Under the pieces are notes generated by a model, which made no database searches, was not told the origin of the DNA, and was given only the letters and a program-made list of their open reading frames with translations. From assembly GCF_040409955.1 (NCBI RefSeq), contig NZ_CP123389.1, forward strand, positions 1 through 64,000: DNA of 64,000 nucleotides, read 5' to 3'. Below are positions 25,894 to 34,800 of the stretch, in pieces. This stretch comes from Salipiger sp. H15. GTDB lineage: Bacteria > Pseudomonadota > Alphaproteobacteria > Rhodobacterales > Rhodobacteraceae. Both the position numbers and the translations under genes were made by a program. Numbering within the stretch: the stretch's first letter is position 1; every line of letters starts with the position of its first letter.

Positions 25894-26711
25894 GACGCCG
25901 CCCCTGAATTGTCCTCGGTCAGGATCTGCTGAAACCGCAGGGCTTCGCGGCGGAACTTCCTGTCCGAGGCGGCGAGGCTGACGTTCTCGCGCAGCTTGCT
26001 GAGCCGCGAACAAACCCTGTTGGCAGTCCAGATCGCCTCGTTCATGCGGTCGAGCGGAGTGGCCGCCTGCATCGGGACCGAACTTGGCGAATAGCGTTCG
26101 ATAACCGGGAACGGAAACACTGCATAGATCGGCAGGCCCGTCTTCCAGAAGTGGTCCATCGCAAGATCGATCGTCGCCTCGATCTCACCCAGAGCCGCCA
26201 GCATCCGCTCCGCCCCGGTTCGCGAGAGAATGTAGGACTGCGCGCCAGCAGGGCTCGACTTGTAGCGGATGATAGAACGGTCGAAAAAGAAGCTCAGGCG
26301 CACCGCGTCAGCGTAATACATCCCGAACAGCCTCATGTAGTGAATGCCGCGTGCCCGGCAGAGGTCGACGAGCGCCGGCAGGGCAAAGGCCGTGTCGAAG
26401 ATGACGTCATCCTCGAAGACGAGAAGATAGTCGCTGCTGCCCCGCTGCAGGAATTCCTCGATGACAGTGTAGTGGCTCGACCAGCAGCCGAGCTCCGGCA
26501 CGGAAAGAGTGCGCCCGAATTTGTGGTAGAGGGTCGCGGGATCATAGCGCGGCGCAAGGTTCACCAGAGATCCGTGCGCGTCGAAGAAATGCCAGGGCAG
26601 CGGCAGCCGGGTGAATTGCTCTTCCATGAGCCGACGCCGCGGTGCCGCTCCCTTGAGGCTGATGACGGCTACCTCGACAGGCTGTCGCTCCGAGTGGGGT
26701 TCCATTCGCAT
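25890..26711 (-). CDS. Glycosyltransferase family 25
   Basis: A 273-residue GT25 protein of the LPS/EPS galactosyltransferase type. It has VAVISLKGAAPRRRLMEEQF at the N-terminus, GCWSSHYTVIEEF and the metal-binding LLVFEDDVIFD segment, and QSYILSRTGAERML, all typical of the family. I chose the ATG at 26711 because GAGGAG lies 10 bases upstream; an upstream in-frame start at 26744 would overlap the previous gene. It sits between an aminotransferase and the GMC oxidoreductase. It acts in the cytoplasm on a lipid-linked glycan or other acceptor. Confidence 0.85.
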   Translation of the reverse strand: MRMEPHSERQPVEVAVISLKGAAPRRRLMEEQFTRLPLPWHFFDAHGSLVNLAPRYDPATLYHKFGRTLSVPELGCWSSHYTVIEEFLQRGSSDYLLVFEDDVIFDTAFALPALVDLCRARGIHYMRLFGMYYADAVRLSFFFDRSIIRYKSSPAGAQSYILSRTGAERMLAALGEIEATIDLAMDHFWKTGLPIYAVFPFPVIERYSPSSVPMQAATPLDRMNEAIWTANRVCSRLSKLRENVSLAASDRKFRREALRFQQILTEDNSGAAS

Positions 26712-26724
26712 GGCGCGGCTCTCC

Positions 26725-27900
26725 TCAGGCGGGGACTGCAGCACCGACGGCCCCGGCCCTCGACGCGGCGTTGCGCAGGCTCCGCTTCTGCCACTGCATT
26801 ACCGGCAGGGGGTATTGCGCCCCCAGCGACACGCGACAGGTGCGCGACAGGATCTCGAGCGTGCGGGCGTAGTCGTCGGGCAGATAGGTGATCTCGCGAT
26901 TGGCCCAGGCATGCGGATTCATCTTCGGATGGAACGCGCGCTTCGAGAGCACCGCCTCCCAGTTGACGAAGACATGCCGGTCGGTGTCCAGCAGCCGCTC
27001 GGCGCCGCGCGTCCTGCCAAACACGCGTGCCTCCTCCGGATCGTCGAAGATCACACTCAGCGCGACGGCGTTTTCCGGGTCATTGTGCGGCGACAGGCGG
27101 CAGTTCGGCAGATCCGCGAAAGTCCGGGCGACGATCGGGTGCCGTCTGCGCAGCCGCCGCAGGAATGGGTCAAGCTTGGCCAACTGTGCCCAGAGCACGG
27201 CTCCGGTGAGCTCGGAGACCCGGAAGTTCAGCCCCGCGAACAGCGGCTCTGACGCCTCGCCATGCCCGCGCATGAAACTGCCGGGGTCATGGTACATCCG
27301 GGCGCGCTCGAAGTAGCCGCGGTCGCTGGTCAGCACCGCGCCGCCCTCGCCAGAGGTGATATTCTTGAAATGGTTGAAACTGTAGGCACCCAGATGGCCT
27401 ATAGAGCCGGTACGCCGTTCCTTGTAGCTGACGCCGACGGCCTGTGCCGCGTCTTCGATCACGATCAGCTCGTTCCGCCGCGCGATCTCCATGATCGCAT
27501 CCATGTTGCAGACCAGATTCAGCATGTGCACAGGGATGATCGCCTTGGTGTAGGGCGAGAGTCGCCGCTCTATGTCGAGCGGGTCCATGGTGAGAGTCTC
27601 GTCGATGTCGACCAGCACCGGCACGGCACCGACCGCGAGCGGCGCAATCGCGGTCGCCATCCACGTGTAGGCGGGGACAAGCACCTCGTCGCCCGGCCCG
27701 ATCCCCGCCGCGGCGAGCGCGGTGATCAGCGCGTTGGTCCCGCTGTTGACCGTCAGCACGTGACTGGCGCCCGTCATCTCCGCGAGCCTCGTCTCGAACC
27801 TGTGGGTGTAACCCTTCGCGCCGCGGGGATAGCGCAGGAGTTGACCGTTGGTGATGACCCGTCCGAGAGCGAACAGCTCGCTTAGCCCTACTCGTGGCAT
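26725..27900 (-). CDS. DegT/DnrJ/EryC1/StrS family sugar aminotransferase
   Basis: A 391-residue PLP enzyme that would transfer an amino group to a keto-sugar nucleotide. NSGTNALITALAAAGIGPGD, PVHMLNLVCNMDAI and the catalytic lysine in SFNHFKNITSGEGG define the family. The ATG at 27898-27900 gives the conserved N-terminus. It overlaps the methyltransferase gene upstream by 13 bases. It predicts an amino sugar in the EPS, or an amine on another product of this region. The missing partners (a 4,6-dehydratase or C3 oxidase) are not in the window; the GMC enzyme downstream may or may not supply the keto group. Confidence 0.88.
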   Translation of the reverse strand: MPRVGLSELFALGRVITNGQLLRYPRGAKGYTHRFETRLAEMTGASHVLTVNSGTNALITALAAAGIGPGDEVLVPAYTWMATAIAPLAVGAVPVLVDIDETLTMDPLDIERRLSPYTKAIIPVHMLNLVCNMDAIMEIARRNELIVIEDAAQAVGVSYKERRTGSIGHLGAYSFNHFKNITSGEGGAVLTSDRGYFERARMYHDPGSFMRGHGEASEPLFAGLNFRVSELTGAVLWAQLAKLDPFLRRLRRRHPIVARTFADLPNCRLSPHNDPENAVALSVIFDDPEEARVFGRTRGAERLLDTDRHVFVNWEAVLSKRAFHPKMNPHAWANREITYLPDDYARTLEILSRTCRVSLGAQYPLPVMQWQKRSLRNAASRAGAVGAAVPA

Positions 27901-28838
27901 TGGCGTTCTCCAGATTGGTGGCTCGCTTTTTGCCGAGCCTTCGTGGGCAGTTGGGATGGGGGAGCAAGGCGGTTGACCTGCCCGGGACCGGCGATGATGT
28001 CGCGTCTGGCCTTGCGGCAGATCAGCACGCAGCCCCGGCTGTCGCTGGCCGGCAGCCATGGATGCGTCGGAACGGTGTGGGACAGCTGGGGGATGGGCCA
28101 CTCGTCGACGACGTCGTACCCCATCGCGTCGACCTCGGCGTCCCAATCCGTGCGCGAGCGGATCTGGTATGGAACGCGCCCCGGACCGATCCGTTCAACG
28201 GTGAAGACGCCCGCGTCCGGGCGCAGCGCCACCTCGTTGAGCAGCACGACCTTCGGGCGCTGCGCCAGCGCGGCCACGAACCCGGCAAAGGGCGTGTCGA
28301 GATACTGCAGCAGGCCGGAGGCAATCAGTATGTCGCAGGGCGGGGCGTCGGCCAGCCGGTCCACGAAACGGAGCCGCTCCGGCAGCTCGTGCCTCTCCTG
28401 ACGCTTGCGCGCGGCAAGGACGATGCCGGGCAGGTCAAAGACGGTCCAGTCGAACCGCCGGACGTCAAGCACCCCTGAAAAGGCGATGTACTTCGTTCCC
28501 ATGTGGCCCCCGGCGTCAAGGACGCGGGTTCCCTGCCCGCCGAGCCGTTCCAGCCAGAACAGCATCGGGTAATCCCAGGGAGCGCGGCGGCACATGATCT
28601 CGAAGGAAACCGCGGCGACCTTCTCGGAGTCGTACCCCGTGGCGCTGGCCCGGCGCGCGGCCTGCTCGGCACTGGCCCAATCGCTGTAGACGCCGCTGAA
28701 GCGCGGTGCCCATTGGGTGGCCGCGGCGATCCGTGCGCCTCCGGCAATGGGCAGCGCCGCCATGAGGCCGAGCAGGCCCCGCAGCCGTTCGCGCCGTCCG
28801 GTTCCGCGCGCGCCCGGCACTGTCTCGACCGGGGTCAT
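27888..28838 (-). CDS. Putative methyltransferase, TIGR04325 family
   Basis: A 316-residue protein with an N-terminal signal-like or membrane stretch (about residues 20-42). This is followed by the W-x-G-x-Y-x-x-W pattern (FSGVYSDWASAEQAARRA) and GYDSEKV that mark the TIGR04325 group often found in polysaccharide loci. A SAM-binding Gly motif (VLDAGGHMGTKYIAF) and LIASGLLQYLD follow. The substrate is unknown. It overlaps the flippase gene by 4 bases and the DegT gene by 13, so it is translated as part of the operon. Confidence 0.8.
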   Translation of the reverse strand: MTPVETVPGARGTGRRERLRGLLGLMAALPIAGGARIAAATQWAPRFSGVYSDWASAEQAARRASATGYDSEKVAAVSFEIMCRRAPWDYPMLFWLERLGGQGTRVLDAGGHMGTKYIAFSGVLDVRRFDWTVFDLPGIVLAARKRQERHELPERLRFVDRLADAPPCDILIASGLLQYLDTPFAGFVAALAQRPKVVLLNEVALRPDAGVFTVERIGPGRVPYQIRSRTDWDAEVDAMGYDVVDEWPIPQLSHTVPTHPWLPASDSRGCVLICRKARRDIIAGPGQVNRLAPPSQLPTKARQKASHQSGERQCHE

Positions 28839-30367
28839 GACAGGGTCTCCGAGCTGCGCGACGGAAGCTTCACCGCGTCGGCGAGCAGCGCGCCGAGCGC
28901 CGGATCGACGAAGAAGAGAACGGCTAGGTAGACCGCGCCCCCCGCCAGCCCGGACAGAACCGCGAAAAGCAGGGGGTGCATCGGCACCGCCACGATGGCG
29001 TGGCCGAAGATGAAGAGCGCCGCCACCCCGAAGACCAGCGCAATGAACGTGCCCCGCAGGCTCCTGGCCAGCTCGCCGGGCAGGATACCCGCCGTGTCGC
29101 GGAAGACCTGAACCGCTCTCACCGCGGCAAAGAGCGAGACCCCGGCCTGGGAATATGCCAGTGGAACCGCGCCGAAGGGGGCGAAGGACATGGTCAGCAC
29201 GACGGAGACGAGGAAGATCGCCAGCGTGTAGCGCGGCAGGCGCCGCACCGCGCCGATTATCGTCAGGAAGGGTTCGATGAAGACGCCCGGAAACATGGGG
29301 AGCCGACCCAGTGCCAGGATCATCAGCAGCATCCCCGCAGGCTCCCAGCCCGCACCGAAGAGGCCCCGCACGATCTCGTCGTTGAACACGGCAAGCCAGA
29401 CCAGGAACGGGGCGCCGAGGGCGGTCAGCACGGTGCACTGGCGCACGAGCGTCTGCGAAATGCGGGCCATGCGCGTCTCCGCCGTCCCGCCGTTGCGCGC
29501 CCGGCGCAAATGCTGCCAGGCGAGCACCTGCCCCGGCACATAGATGAGTTCGGTGACGCTTCCGGCAACCCGCTCCGCTGCGCGGAAGAATCCGACCATG
29601 GTCGGACCGAGAAAGACCCCCACGATCAGCGTGCTGAACTGGAGCCGGACGTTGACGAGAATCCGGCTCGACAGGTACTGCAGCGAGAAATGCGCGAGCT
29701 CGCGCATGATCGGCCCAGGAAGGCCACGCCGGGGCGCCCGGCGCGTGACAGCGAAGGTGACGCAGAGTACGACCAGCTGGCAGGCGAGCCGTCCGTAGAC
29801 CAGCGCGAAGACCCCTGCCCCCTGCTTCAGCGCAGCGATCGCCACGACGAGACCGACGGCCTCGCCGGCGATCTCCGACAGCGCCGAGCTTCGGATGCGT
29901 GCCGCCCAGGTGAGCACGGCTTTCTGCGCCGACGCCGCATTGGCCAGCGCGATCCAGACCGCGAAGAGCATCATCAGCGATCTGAGGTCCTGGTCCAGCC
30001 CGGCGAGCAGCACCGCGCAGGCACCGACCGCGGCAAAGGCGATCCCGGACATGATCGCGACGAAAAGGACCTGCTGGACCACCAGCCAGTCATCTCCGCG
30101 CGACATGATGAACGGCGACCACCCCATCTCGGCGACCCGGAAGAGAAGCACGGCGCAGGCCGACGCGAGCGCGAAGACCCCGAACTCGGTCGGGCCCAGC
30201 ACCCGGGCCGCGTAGACAAAGACCATCAGTTGCGCGACTTGCGAGAAGATCCGCTCGAGCATGATCGCCGCGGCATCCGCCGCGGTGCCGCGGCCTGCGG
30301 CCGCGACCGGCGCCGCGCTGTCCACCTGAAGATCCGGGGCTTGGGTTCCGGGATCGGTTGCGGTCAT
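28835..30367 (-). CDS. Oligosaccharide flippase family protein (Wzx-like)
   Basis: A 510-residue membrane protein with about 12-14 hydrophobic helices, of the polysaccharide biosynthesis (MOP superfamily) type that flips lipid-linked repeat units across the inner membrane. The N-terminal VYAARVLGPTEFGVFALASA is the family hallmark. It is the first gene of an operon running down to 24022. A second flippase lies at 50379, so the window may serve two glycans, or one is specialised. Confidence 0.88.
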   Translation of the reverse strand: MTATDPGTQAPDLQVDSAAPVAAAGRGTAADAAAIMLERIFSQVAQLMVFVYAARVLGPTEFGVFALASACAVLLFRVAEMGWSPFIMSRGDDWLVVQQVLFVAIMSGIAFAAVGACAVLLAGLDQDLRSLMMLFAVWIALANAASAQKAVLTWAARIRSSALSEIAGEAVGLVVAIAALKQGAGVFALVYGRLACQLVVLCVTFAVTRRAPRRGLPGPIMRELAHFSLQYLSSRILVNVRLQFSTLIVGVFLGPTMVGFFRAAERVAGSVTELIYVPGQVLAWQHLRRARNGGTAETRMARISQTLVRQCTVLTALGAPFLVWLAVFNDEIVRGLFGAGWEPAGMLLMILALGRLPMFPGVFIEPFLTIIGAVRRLPRYTLAIFLVSVVLTMSFAPFGAVPLAYSQAGVSLFAAVRAVQVFRDTAGILPGELARSLRGTFIALVFGVAALFIFGHAIVAVPMHPLLFAVLSGLAGGAVYLAVLFFVDPALGALLADAVKLPSRSSETLS

Positions 30368-30637
30368 CTCAGCGGCCGCCTTCTCGGACGAGGGCGGGCC
30401 GGAGCAGGACCGCGGTCATGGCGATCGACCGCCGCACGCTCGGAATAAATGAAATCCAGCGCGATTGGGGTAGAGCATCGCGCATTCCTTGGTAATACCA
30501 CGGCATTTTAGAAAGTCGGGAAATAATCAAGATAAAGCCTCCGGATGACTCGCCGTCATGTCGAAATTCGTTTCGAAAAAATATTCGCCATGAAGAATTA
30601 ATTACAGCGCCCCTAGAAAAATAACATTTCCGAACTC

Positions 30638-30730
30638 ATGAAGAATATGGCCAAGGAGGATCTCATAAAGATCGTCACCTCCTTTATGGAACGTCAACTT
30701 ATGATCGGCTTTCGACGGTGGATTCGGTAG
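30638..30730 (+). other. Possible 30-codon leader frame with hairpin
   Basis: An ATG at 30638 opens a 30-codon frame (MKNMAKEDLIKIVTSFMERQ and ten more residues) ending in the TAG inside the shared motif. Within it, AAGGAGG at 30653 can pair with CCTCCTT at 30678-30684, with an inner GATCT/AGATC stem. I list it as a possible leader peptide or RNA structure upstream of the polymerase operon, not as an established gene. Confidence 0.25.
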
Positions 30731-30743
30731 CTAACAAAACGAT
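30726..30743 (-). promoter_or_regulatory. Shared upstream motif, flippase copy
   Basis: Reads GGTAGCTAACAAAACGAT on the plus strand and differs from the copy at 23846-23863 at one position. It lies about 360 bases upstream of the flippase start and about 265 bases upstream of the polymerase start, in the same orientation relative to the minus-strand operon as the other copy. Confidence 0.5.
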
Positions 30744-31008
30744 CATGTTCTTCCCTGCGGATCCGCGATCATTCTGAAAGAAATGCGAAAAATAAAGGCG
30801 GGGCGGGGGTGTTCGGCATCCGCGACGATGGCGTCGAGCGCCTTTCCCGGATGGACTGATCCATTGGTCTATTTACCGGCTCGACCGGCCATGGGAGTCT
30901 GGACTCGTTGCGCAGCGCCCTGCGCACCCGGCGCCTGCCGCCCATCCCAACCCCACAGCAAGGTGCCCGCGGCCCGCGGGTCTCACCCGTCTCGAACGGA
31001 GTCCCGTT

Positions 31009-32643
31009 TTGCAGCTGTACCCCGCCTCGATCGTCTTTCTTGCGATCCTCGCTCTCTTTGCGGTCCGGGGGGCTCAGAACGTGCTCATGCTCATGGTGGC
31101 GATGATCCCCTTCGGCATGTTCTCGGTGGTCGGGCTGCCCTCCGTGGGCGGCCTGTCGCTTCTGGCGGTGAACCTTTGCGCCGCGACGCTGATCGGACTG
31201 GGATCCATCGCGCTGGTTGCGCGGCTGATCCGGGGCGACCGAGTGCCGATCGAGCCCGCAACGCTGATCCTTGCACTCTTCGCGATTTATACCGTGTTCT
31301 CTGCCACCGTGCTGGTGCGCCTGTTCCAGGGCGACTTGATGGTCTTTGCCCTGTCGCGTGGCGCGACCGGCGTGAAGGTCAGCATTCATTTTTCCTGGGA
31401 AAAGGTCTGGCTCGGACCCAGCAACTCGAACATCTCCCAGACCCTCTACGTGCTCATCGCCTGCGGTCTTTTCGTGATCGCAAGCCACGTGCTGGCCAGG
31501 CATGGTACGGCCTTCGGTGTCCGGTGCCTCGCGTTCGGAGCCGGCCTCAATGTCCTGCTGGGCGCGATGGACCTTCTGGCGCTCGATCCGCTGCTGTCGA
31601 TCATCCGCACCGCCGGCTACTCGCTGTCCAACGAAGCCACCGTTAACGGCGTACCGCGGGTGATCGGCGGCTTTTCGGAGGCCTCGAGCTTCGGCGCCGC
31701 CAGTTCGATGTTCTGCGCCTTCTTCGCCACCGCCAGTCTGCGCGAGCGGCGGCTCGGGCATGCCGCTCTGGCCCTGGCCAATGGTGGCTTCACGCTGATG
31801 GCGCTGTCTTCGACCGGGATCATCTCGCTGGGTGTGACCTGCTTGGTGCTGGGGCCGCAGGCGCTGGCGGCGATGCCCCGGCGCGTGTCGCGCAAGACGC
31901 TCATACTTGCCGCCGCGGGTCTCTTCGGGATCACCCTGACGATCTCGGGCATGCTTCTCTTCACCACCGCGCCGGACATGATCGGCAAGGTCGTGCAGAA
32001 CCTGGTCCTCGACAAGTCGCAGAGCTCGTCCGGAATGGAGCGCACCGCCTGGGCCATGGGCGGCCTCGAGGCCCTGCGCGACACCTGGGGGCTGGGCGCG
32101 GGCACGGGATCGCTGCGATCGAACGGCCTGATCTTCGTCCTGCTGGGCAGCGTCGGGCTGATCGGCACCGCCGCCTTCCTGGCCTTCCTCTGGGCCGCCT
32201 TCGGCGGGCGGGCTTCCGAGGGGCAGGCGTCGGTCCTGTCGAGCGCGCGGGTCGCCGCGCTGGCCTGCCTGACCTCGATGTTGCTGGCCTCCACGGTGCC
32301 CGACCCGGGCGTGCCGCTGATCTTTCTTGCGGCCCTCGCGGTGGCAGCAAAGGCCCCGCGCGGCTTCACCGGCAGATCCCCACGCGGCGAAATTGCCTTC
32401 GTAAAATCAATGAGTGCGCCCGGGGACATGCATCTCGACCCCATGCGTGGCGGAGACGAATACCGCGACATCCCGAGGGCACGGATCGTGGGACTGTTTG
32501 TCAGCGCGGCGGAATCCAAGGCTTGGCGGCGGTCCGTGGCCCGCACGCGCTCCGCGATCCTGCGCTCCAAGCTCCGCCCCGCCGGAACGGAGCGTGCCGC
32601 CGTGGTGTTCGGGGGCCTGCCCAAGATGCTGGGGGCCGCATGA
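31009..32643 (+). CDS. Wzy-like polysaccharide polymerase / O-antigen ligase-like membrane protein
   Basis: A 544-residue protein with roughly 10-12 hydrophobic helices, a large central loop (about residues 120-150 and 200-225) and a polar C-terminal tail of about 90 residues. This layout matches Wzy polymerases, which join flipped repeat units in the periplasm. It is a TTG start at 31009 with GGAG seven bases upstream; no ATG lies nearby in frame before the first helix. It heads an operon of glycosyltransferases and a secreted beta-helix protein. The family is called from topology and context because Wzy proteins are poorly conserved. Confidence 0.75.
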   Translation: MQLYPASIVFLAILALFAVRGAQNVLMLMVAMIPFGMFSVVGLPSVGGLSLLAVNLCAATLIGLGSIALVARLIRGDRVPIEPATLILALFAIYTVFSATVLVRLFQGDLMVFALSRGATGVKVSIHFSWEKVWLGPSNSNISQTLYVLIACGLFVIASHVLARHGTAFGVRCLAFGAGLNVLLGAMDLLALDPLLSIIRTAGYSLSNEATVNGVPRVIGGFSEASSFGAASSMFCAFFATASLRERRLGHAALALANGGFTLMALSSTGIISLGVTCLVLGPQALAAMPRRVSRKTLILAAAGLFGITLTISGMLLFTTAPDMIGKVVQNLVLDKSQSSSGMERTAWAMGGLEALRDTWGLGAGTGSLRSNGLIFVLLGSVGLIGTAAFLAFLWAAFGGRASEGQASVLSSARVAALACLTSMLLASTVPDPGVPLIFLAALAVAAKAPRGFTGRSPRGEIAFVKSMSAPGDMHLDPMRGGDEYRDIPRARIVGLFVSAAESKAWRRSVARTRSAILRSKLRPAGTERAAVVFGGLPKMLGAA

Positions 32644-33542
32644 AGATCGCGGTGGCATTCGCAAGCACCGGACGCGCCGAGCTGCTCGGCCAGACGCTTC
32701 TCGACCTGCAGCGGCAGATCCGGGTGCCGGACCGCGTCATTCTATCGCTTGCAGGCCGGGACGACGTCGATCGCGACGCGCTTGGCCGCAGCACCCTGCC
32801 GGTCGAGGCATTGATCGGCGACAGGGGCCTCACACGGCAACGCAACACCGTGCTCGACGCGCTGCGCGACGAGGACCTCGTGCTGTTTCTCGATGATGAT
32901 TTCGTCATGGCGCAGGACTATCTCGCACGGCTCGAACAGCTCTTTTCCGAGCGGCCGGATGTCTGCGTGGCCACCGGCACCGTGATCGCGGACGGCATCA
33001 ACAACGCCGGGCTCAGCGCCGACTACGCGCGCCACCTGCTCGGGCGAAGGCAGGACTTCGCGGCTGATGCAGAGCTCGAAGAGGTGAACAACGCCTATGG
33101 CTGCAACATGGCCTTCCGCTGCGCGCCGATCCGGCGTCACGCATTGCGCTTCGACGAGAACCTGCCGCTGTATGGCTGGCTCGAGGACGTGGATTTCTGC
33201 CGCCGCGTGGCCGCCCACGGTCTTTGTGTCCGCGCTCCGGACCTTCGCGGCGTCCATCTCGGGGTCAAGGGCGGCCGCCAGAGCGGGCTTCGCTTCGGCT
33301 ACAGCCAGGTGGCCAACCCGGTCTACCTGATCCAACGCGCGACGATGCGGCCGTCACACGCGCTGGCGCTCATCTCGCGGAACATCATGGCCAACGTCGC
33401 GAAGTCGCTGCTGCCGGAGCCCTGGGTGGATCGACGCGGCCGCCTGCGCGGCAACGCCTTGGCGCTGGTCGACCTGCTGCGCCGCAGGAGCGATCCGAGG
33501 CGCATTCTCGACCTTGGCGGTGGTCACGATGGCCGCTCCTGA
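32640..33542 (+). CDS. Glycosyltransferase family 2
   Basis: A 300-residue inverting GT-A transferase. It starts at the ATG overlapping the polymerase stop (ATGA). The N-terminal fold is KIAVAFASTGRAELLGQTLL, the metal-binding motif is VLFLDDDFVMA, and the acceptor-side motif is PLYGWLEDVDFCRRV (the ED-type Asp/Glu pair). It would add one sugar to the lipid-linked repeat unit in the cytoplasm. Sugar identity is not readable. Confidence 0.88.
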   Translation: MKIAVAFASTGRAELLGQTLLDLQRQIRVPDRVILSLAGRDDVDRDALGRSTLPVEALIGDRGLTRQRNTVLDALRDEDLVLFLDDDFVMAQDYLARLEQLFSERPDVCVATGTVIADGINNAGLSADYARHLLGRRQDFAADAELEEVNNAYGCNMAFRCAPIRRHALRFDENLPLYGWLEDVDFCRRVAAHGLCVRAPDLRGVHLGVKGGRQSGLRFGYSQVANPVYLIQRATMRPSHALALISRNIMANVAKSLLPEPWVDRRGRLRGNALALVDLLRRRSDPRRILDLGGGHDGRS

Positions 33543-34788
33543 TCGCATCGTCCTTCTCAACGATTTCTCCCGCGCCGAGGGCGGGGCAGGATATCTCGCG
33601 ACCACGCTCGCGGCGGGGCTTTCCGCGCGGGGGCTGCGCGTCACCTTCATCGCCGGTGACACGATCGAGCAGGGCCTGCCGGAGGGTGTCGAGCCGGTTG
33701 CGATCGGCGGGCATGCCTTGCTCGACGGCCCGGCCCGCAGCGCGGCGCTCCGCGGCCTCGACAACCGCACGGCGGCCGCGGCCGTCGGGCGCTGGATTTC
33801 GGAGAATGACACGCCCGGCACGGTCTACCACCTCCACAACTGGTCAAACATCTTCTCGCCCTCGGTGTTCGACGCCCTCGCCCCGGTCCGCGACCGCCTC
33901 GTCATTCATGCGCACGACTTCTTCCTCGCCTGCCCGAACGGCGCCTATCTCGACTTCCAGCGCGATGAGATCTGCGGGCGGACCCCACTTTCGACCGGCT
34001 GCATCGCGGTCAATTGCGACAAACGCAGCTACAGCCACAAGCTCTGGCGCGCGGCACGGCAGGGCGTGCTCCAGCGCAAGCTGCGTCCACATCTTCCCTT
34101 TGCCAGGTTCGTGACGATCCACGAGGCGACCGTGCCGCTGCTGCGCCGCGCCATAACGCCCGCCCACATGCACGTGATCCGCAATCCAGTCACCGCGTTT
34201 GCAAGCCCTGTCCCCGCCCCGGAAGCGCAGCGCCGCTTCGTGCACATCGGGCGGATCCAGAAGCTGAAGGGCGTTTTCGAGATCGCCGCGGCCGGCGAGC
34301 GCCTCGGCCTCAGGATCGACTTCTTCGGCGGCGGCGAGGATCTCGACGAGATGGTCCGGCGGCATCCCTCACATGCCTACCACGGCTGGACCGACCGCGA
34401 CACGATCGGCAAGGCGATGCAGACGGTGCGGGCCGTGATCGTCGGCACCAAGAGCCCCGAGCCCTTCTGCCTTGCCGCCTTCGAAGCCGCGGCGACGGGG
34501 CTCCCGCTCATCCTCTCGGACGCGATCCTCGCCGCCCCCGAACTGGCCGGGACCGGCGCTGCCATCATGTTCCGCGCCGGCGACGCCGATGCACTGGCCG
34601 CCGTGATCGGCCGTGTCCGCGATGACGATGCGCTCGTCGCGCGGCTCGCCCGCGCCGCGCGCGACACCCGGGAAAGCCTGGGGCACGGGCTTCCGGACTG
34701 GATCGAGGCGCACCTGCGTCTCTACACGCAGCTTGCCCGCCCGGCGGGCAGGCATACCGACACTCAAGTCGCCCGTGCCGCGGGCTGA
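33529..34788 (+). CDS. Glycosyltransferase family 4
   Basis: A 419-residue GT-B transferase. The N-terminal domain begins IVLLNDFSRAEGGAGYLATT. The donor domain has RRFVHIGRIQKLKGVFEIAA and the EPFCLAAFEAAATGLPLI segment equivalent to the E-x7-E motif. It also contains a Cys-rich insert (CPNGAYLDFQRDEICG, then STGCIAVNCDKRSY) that is common in one group of GT4 enzymes. The ATG at 33529 overlaps the previous gene by 14 bases. It is part of the polymerase operon. Confidence 0.87.
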   Translation: MAAPDRIVLLNDFSRAEGGAGYLATTLAAGLSARGLRVTFIAGDTIEQGLPEGVEPVAIGGHALLDGPARSAALRGLDNRTAAAAVGRWISENDTPGTVYHLHNWSNIFSPSVFDALAPVRDRLVIHAHDFFLACPNGAYLDFQRDEICGRTPLSTGCIAVNCDKRSYSHKLWRAARQGVLQRKLRPHLPFARFVTIHEATVPLLRRAITPAHMHVIRNPVTAFASPVPAPEAQRRFVHIGRIQKLKGVFEIAAAGERLGLRIDFFGGGEDLDEMVRRHPSHAYHGWTDRDTIGKAMQTVRAVIVGTKSPEPFCLAAFEAAATGLPLILSDAILAAPELAGTGAAIMFRAGDADALAAVIGRVRDDDALVARLARAARDTRESLGHGLPDWIEAHLRLYTQLARPAGRHTDTQVARAAG

Positions 34789-34800
34789 GGAGGAGACAGG

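Larger units (their letters stand above)
30368..31008. promoter_or_regulatory. Divergent intergenic region between flippase and polymerase operons
   Basis: 640 bases separating the minus-strand flippase operon from the plus-strand polymerase operon. The part from 30470 to 30780 is clearly AT-richer than its surroundings. It holds several small inverted repeats (for example CGAAATTCGTTTCG near 30565), the hairpin at 30653-30684 and the shared motif at 30726-30743. Promoters for both operons should lie here. One very short frame (30638-30730) is listed separately. Confidence 0.55.
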
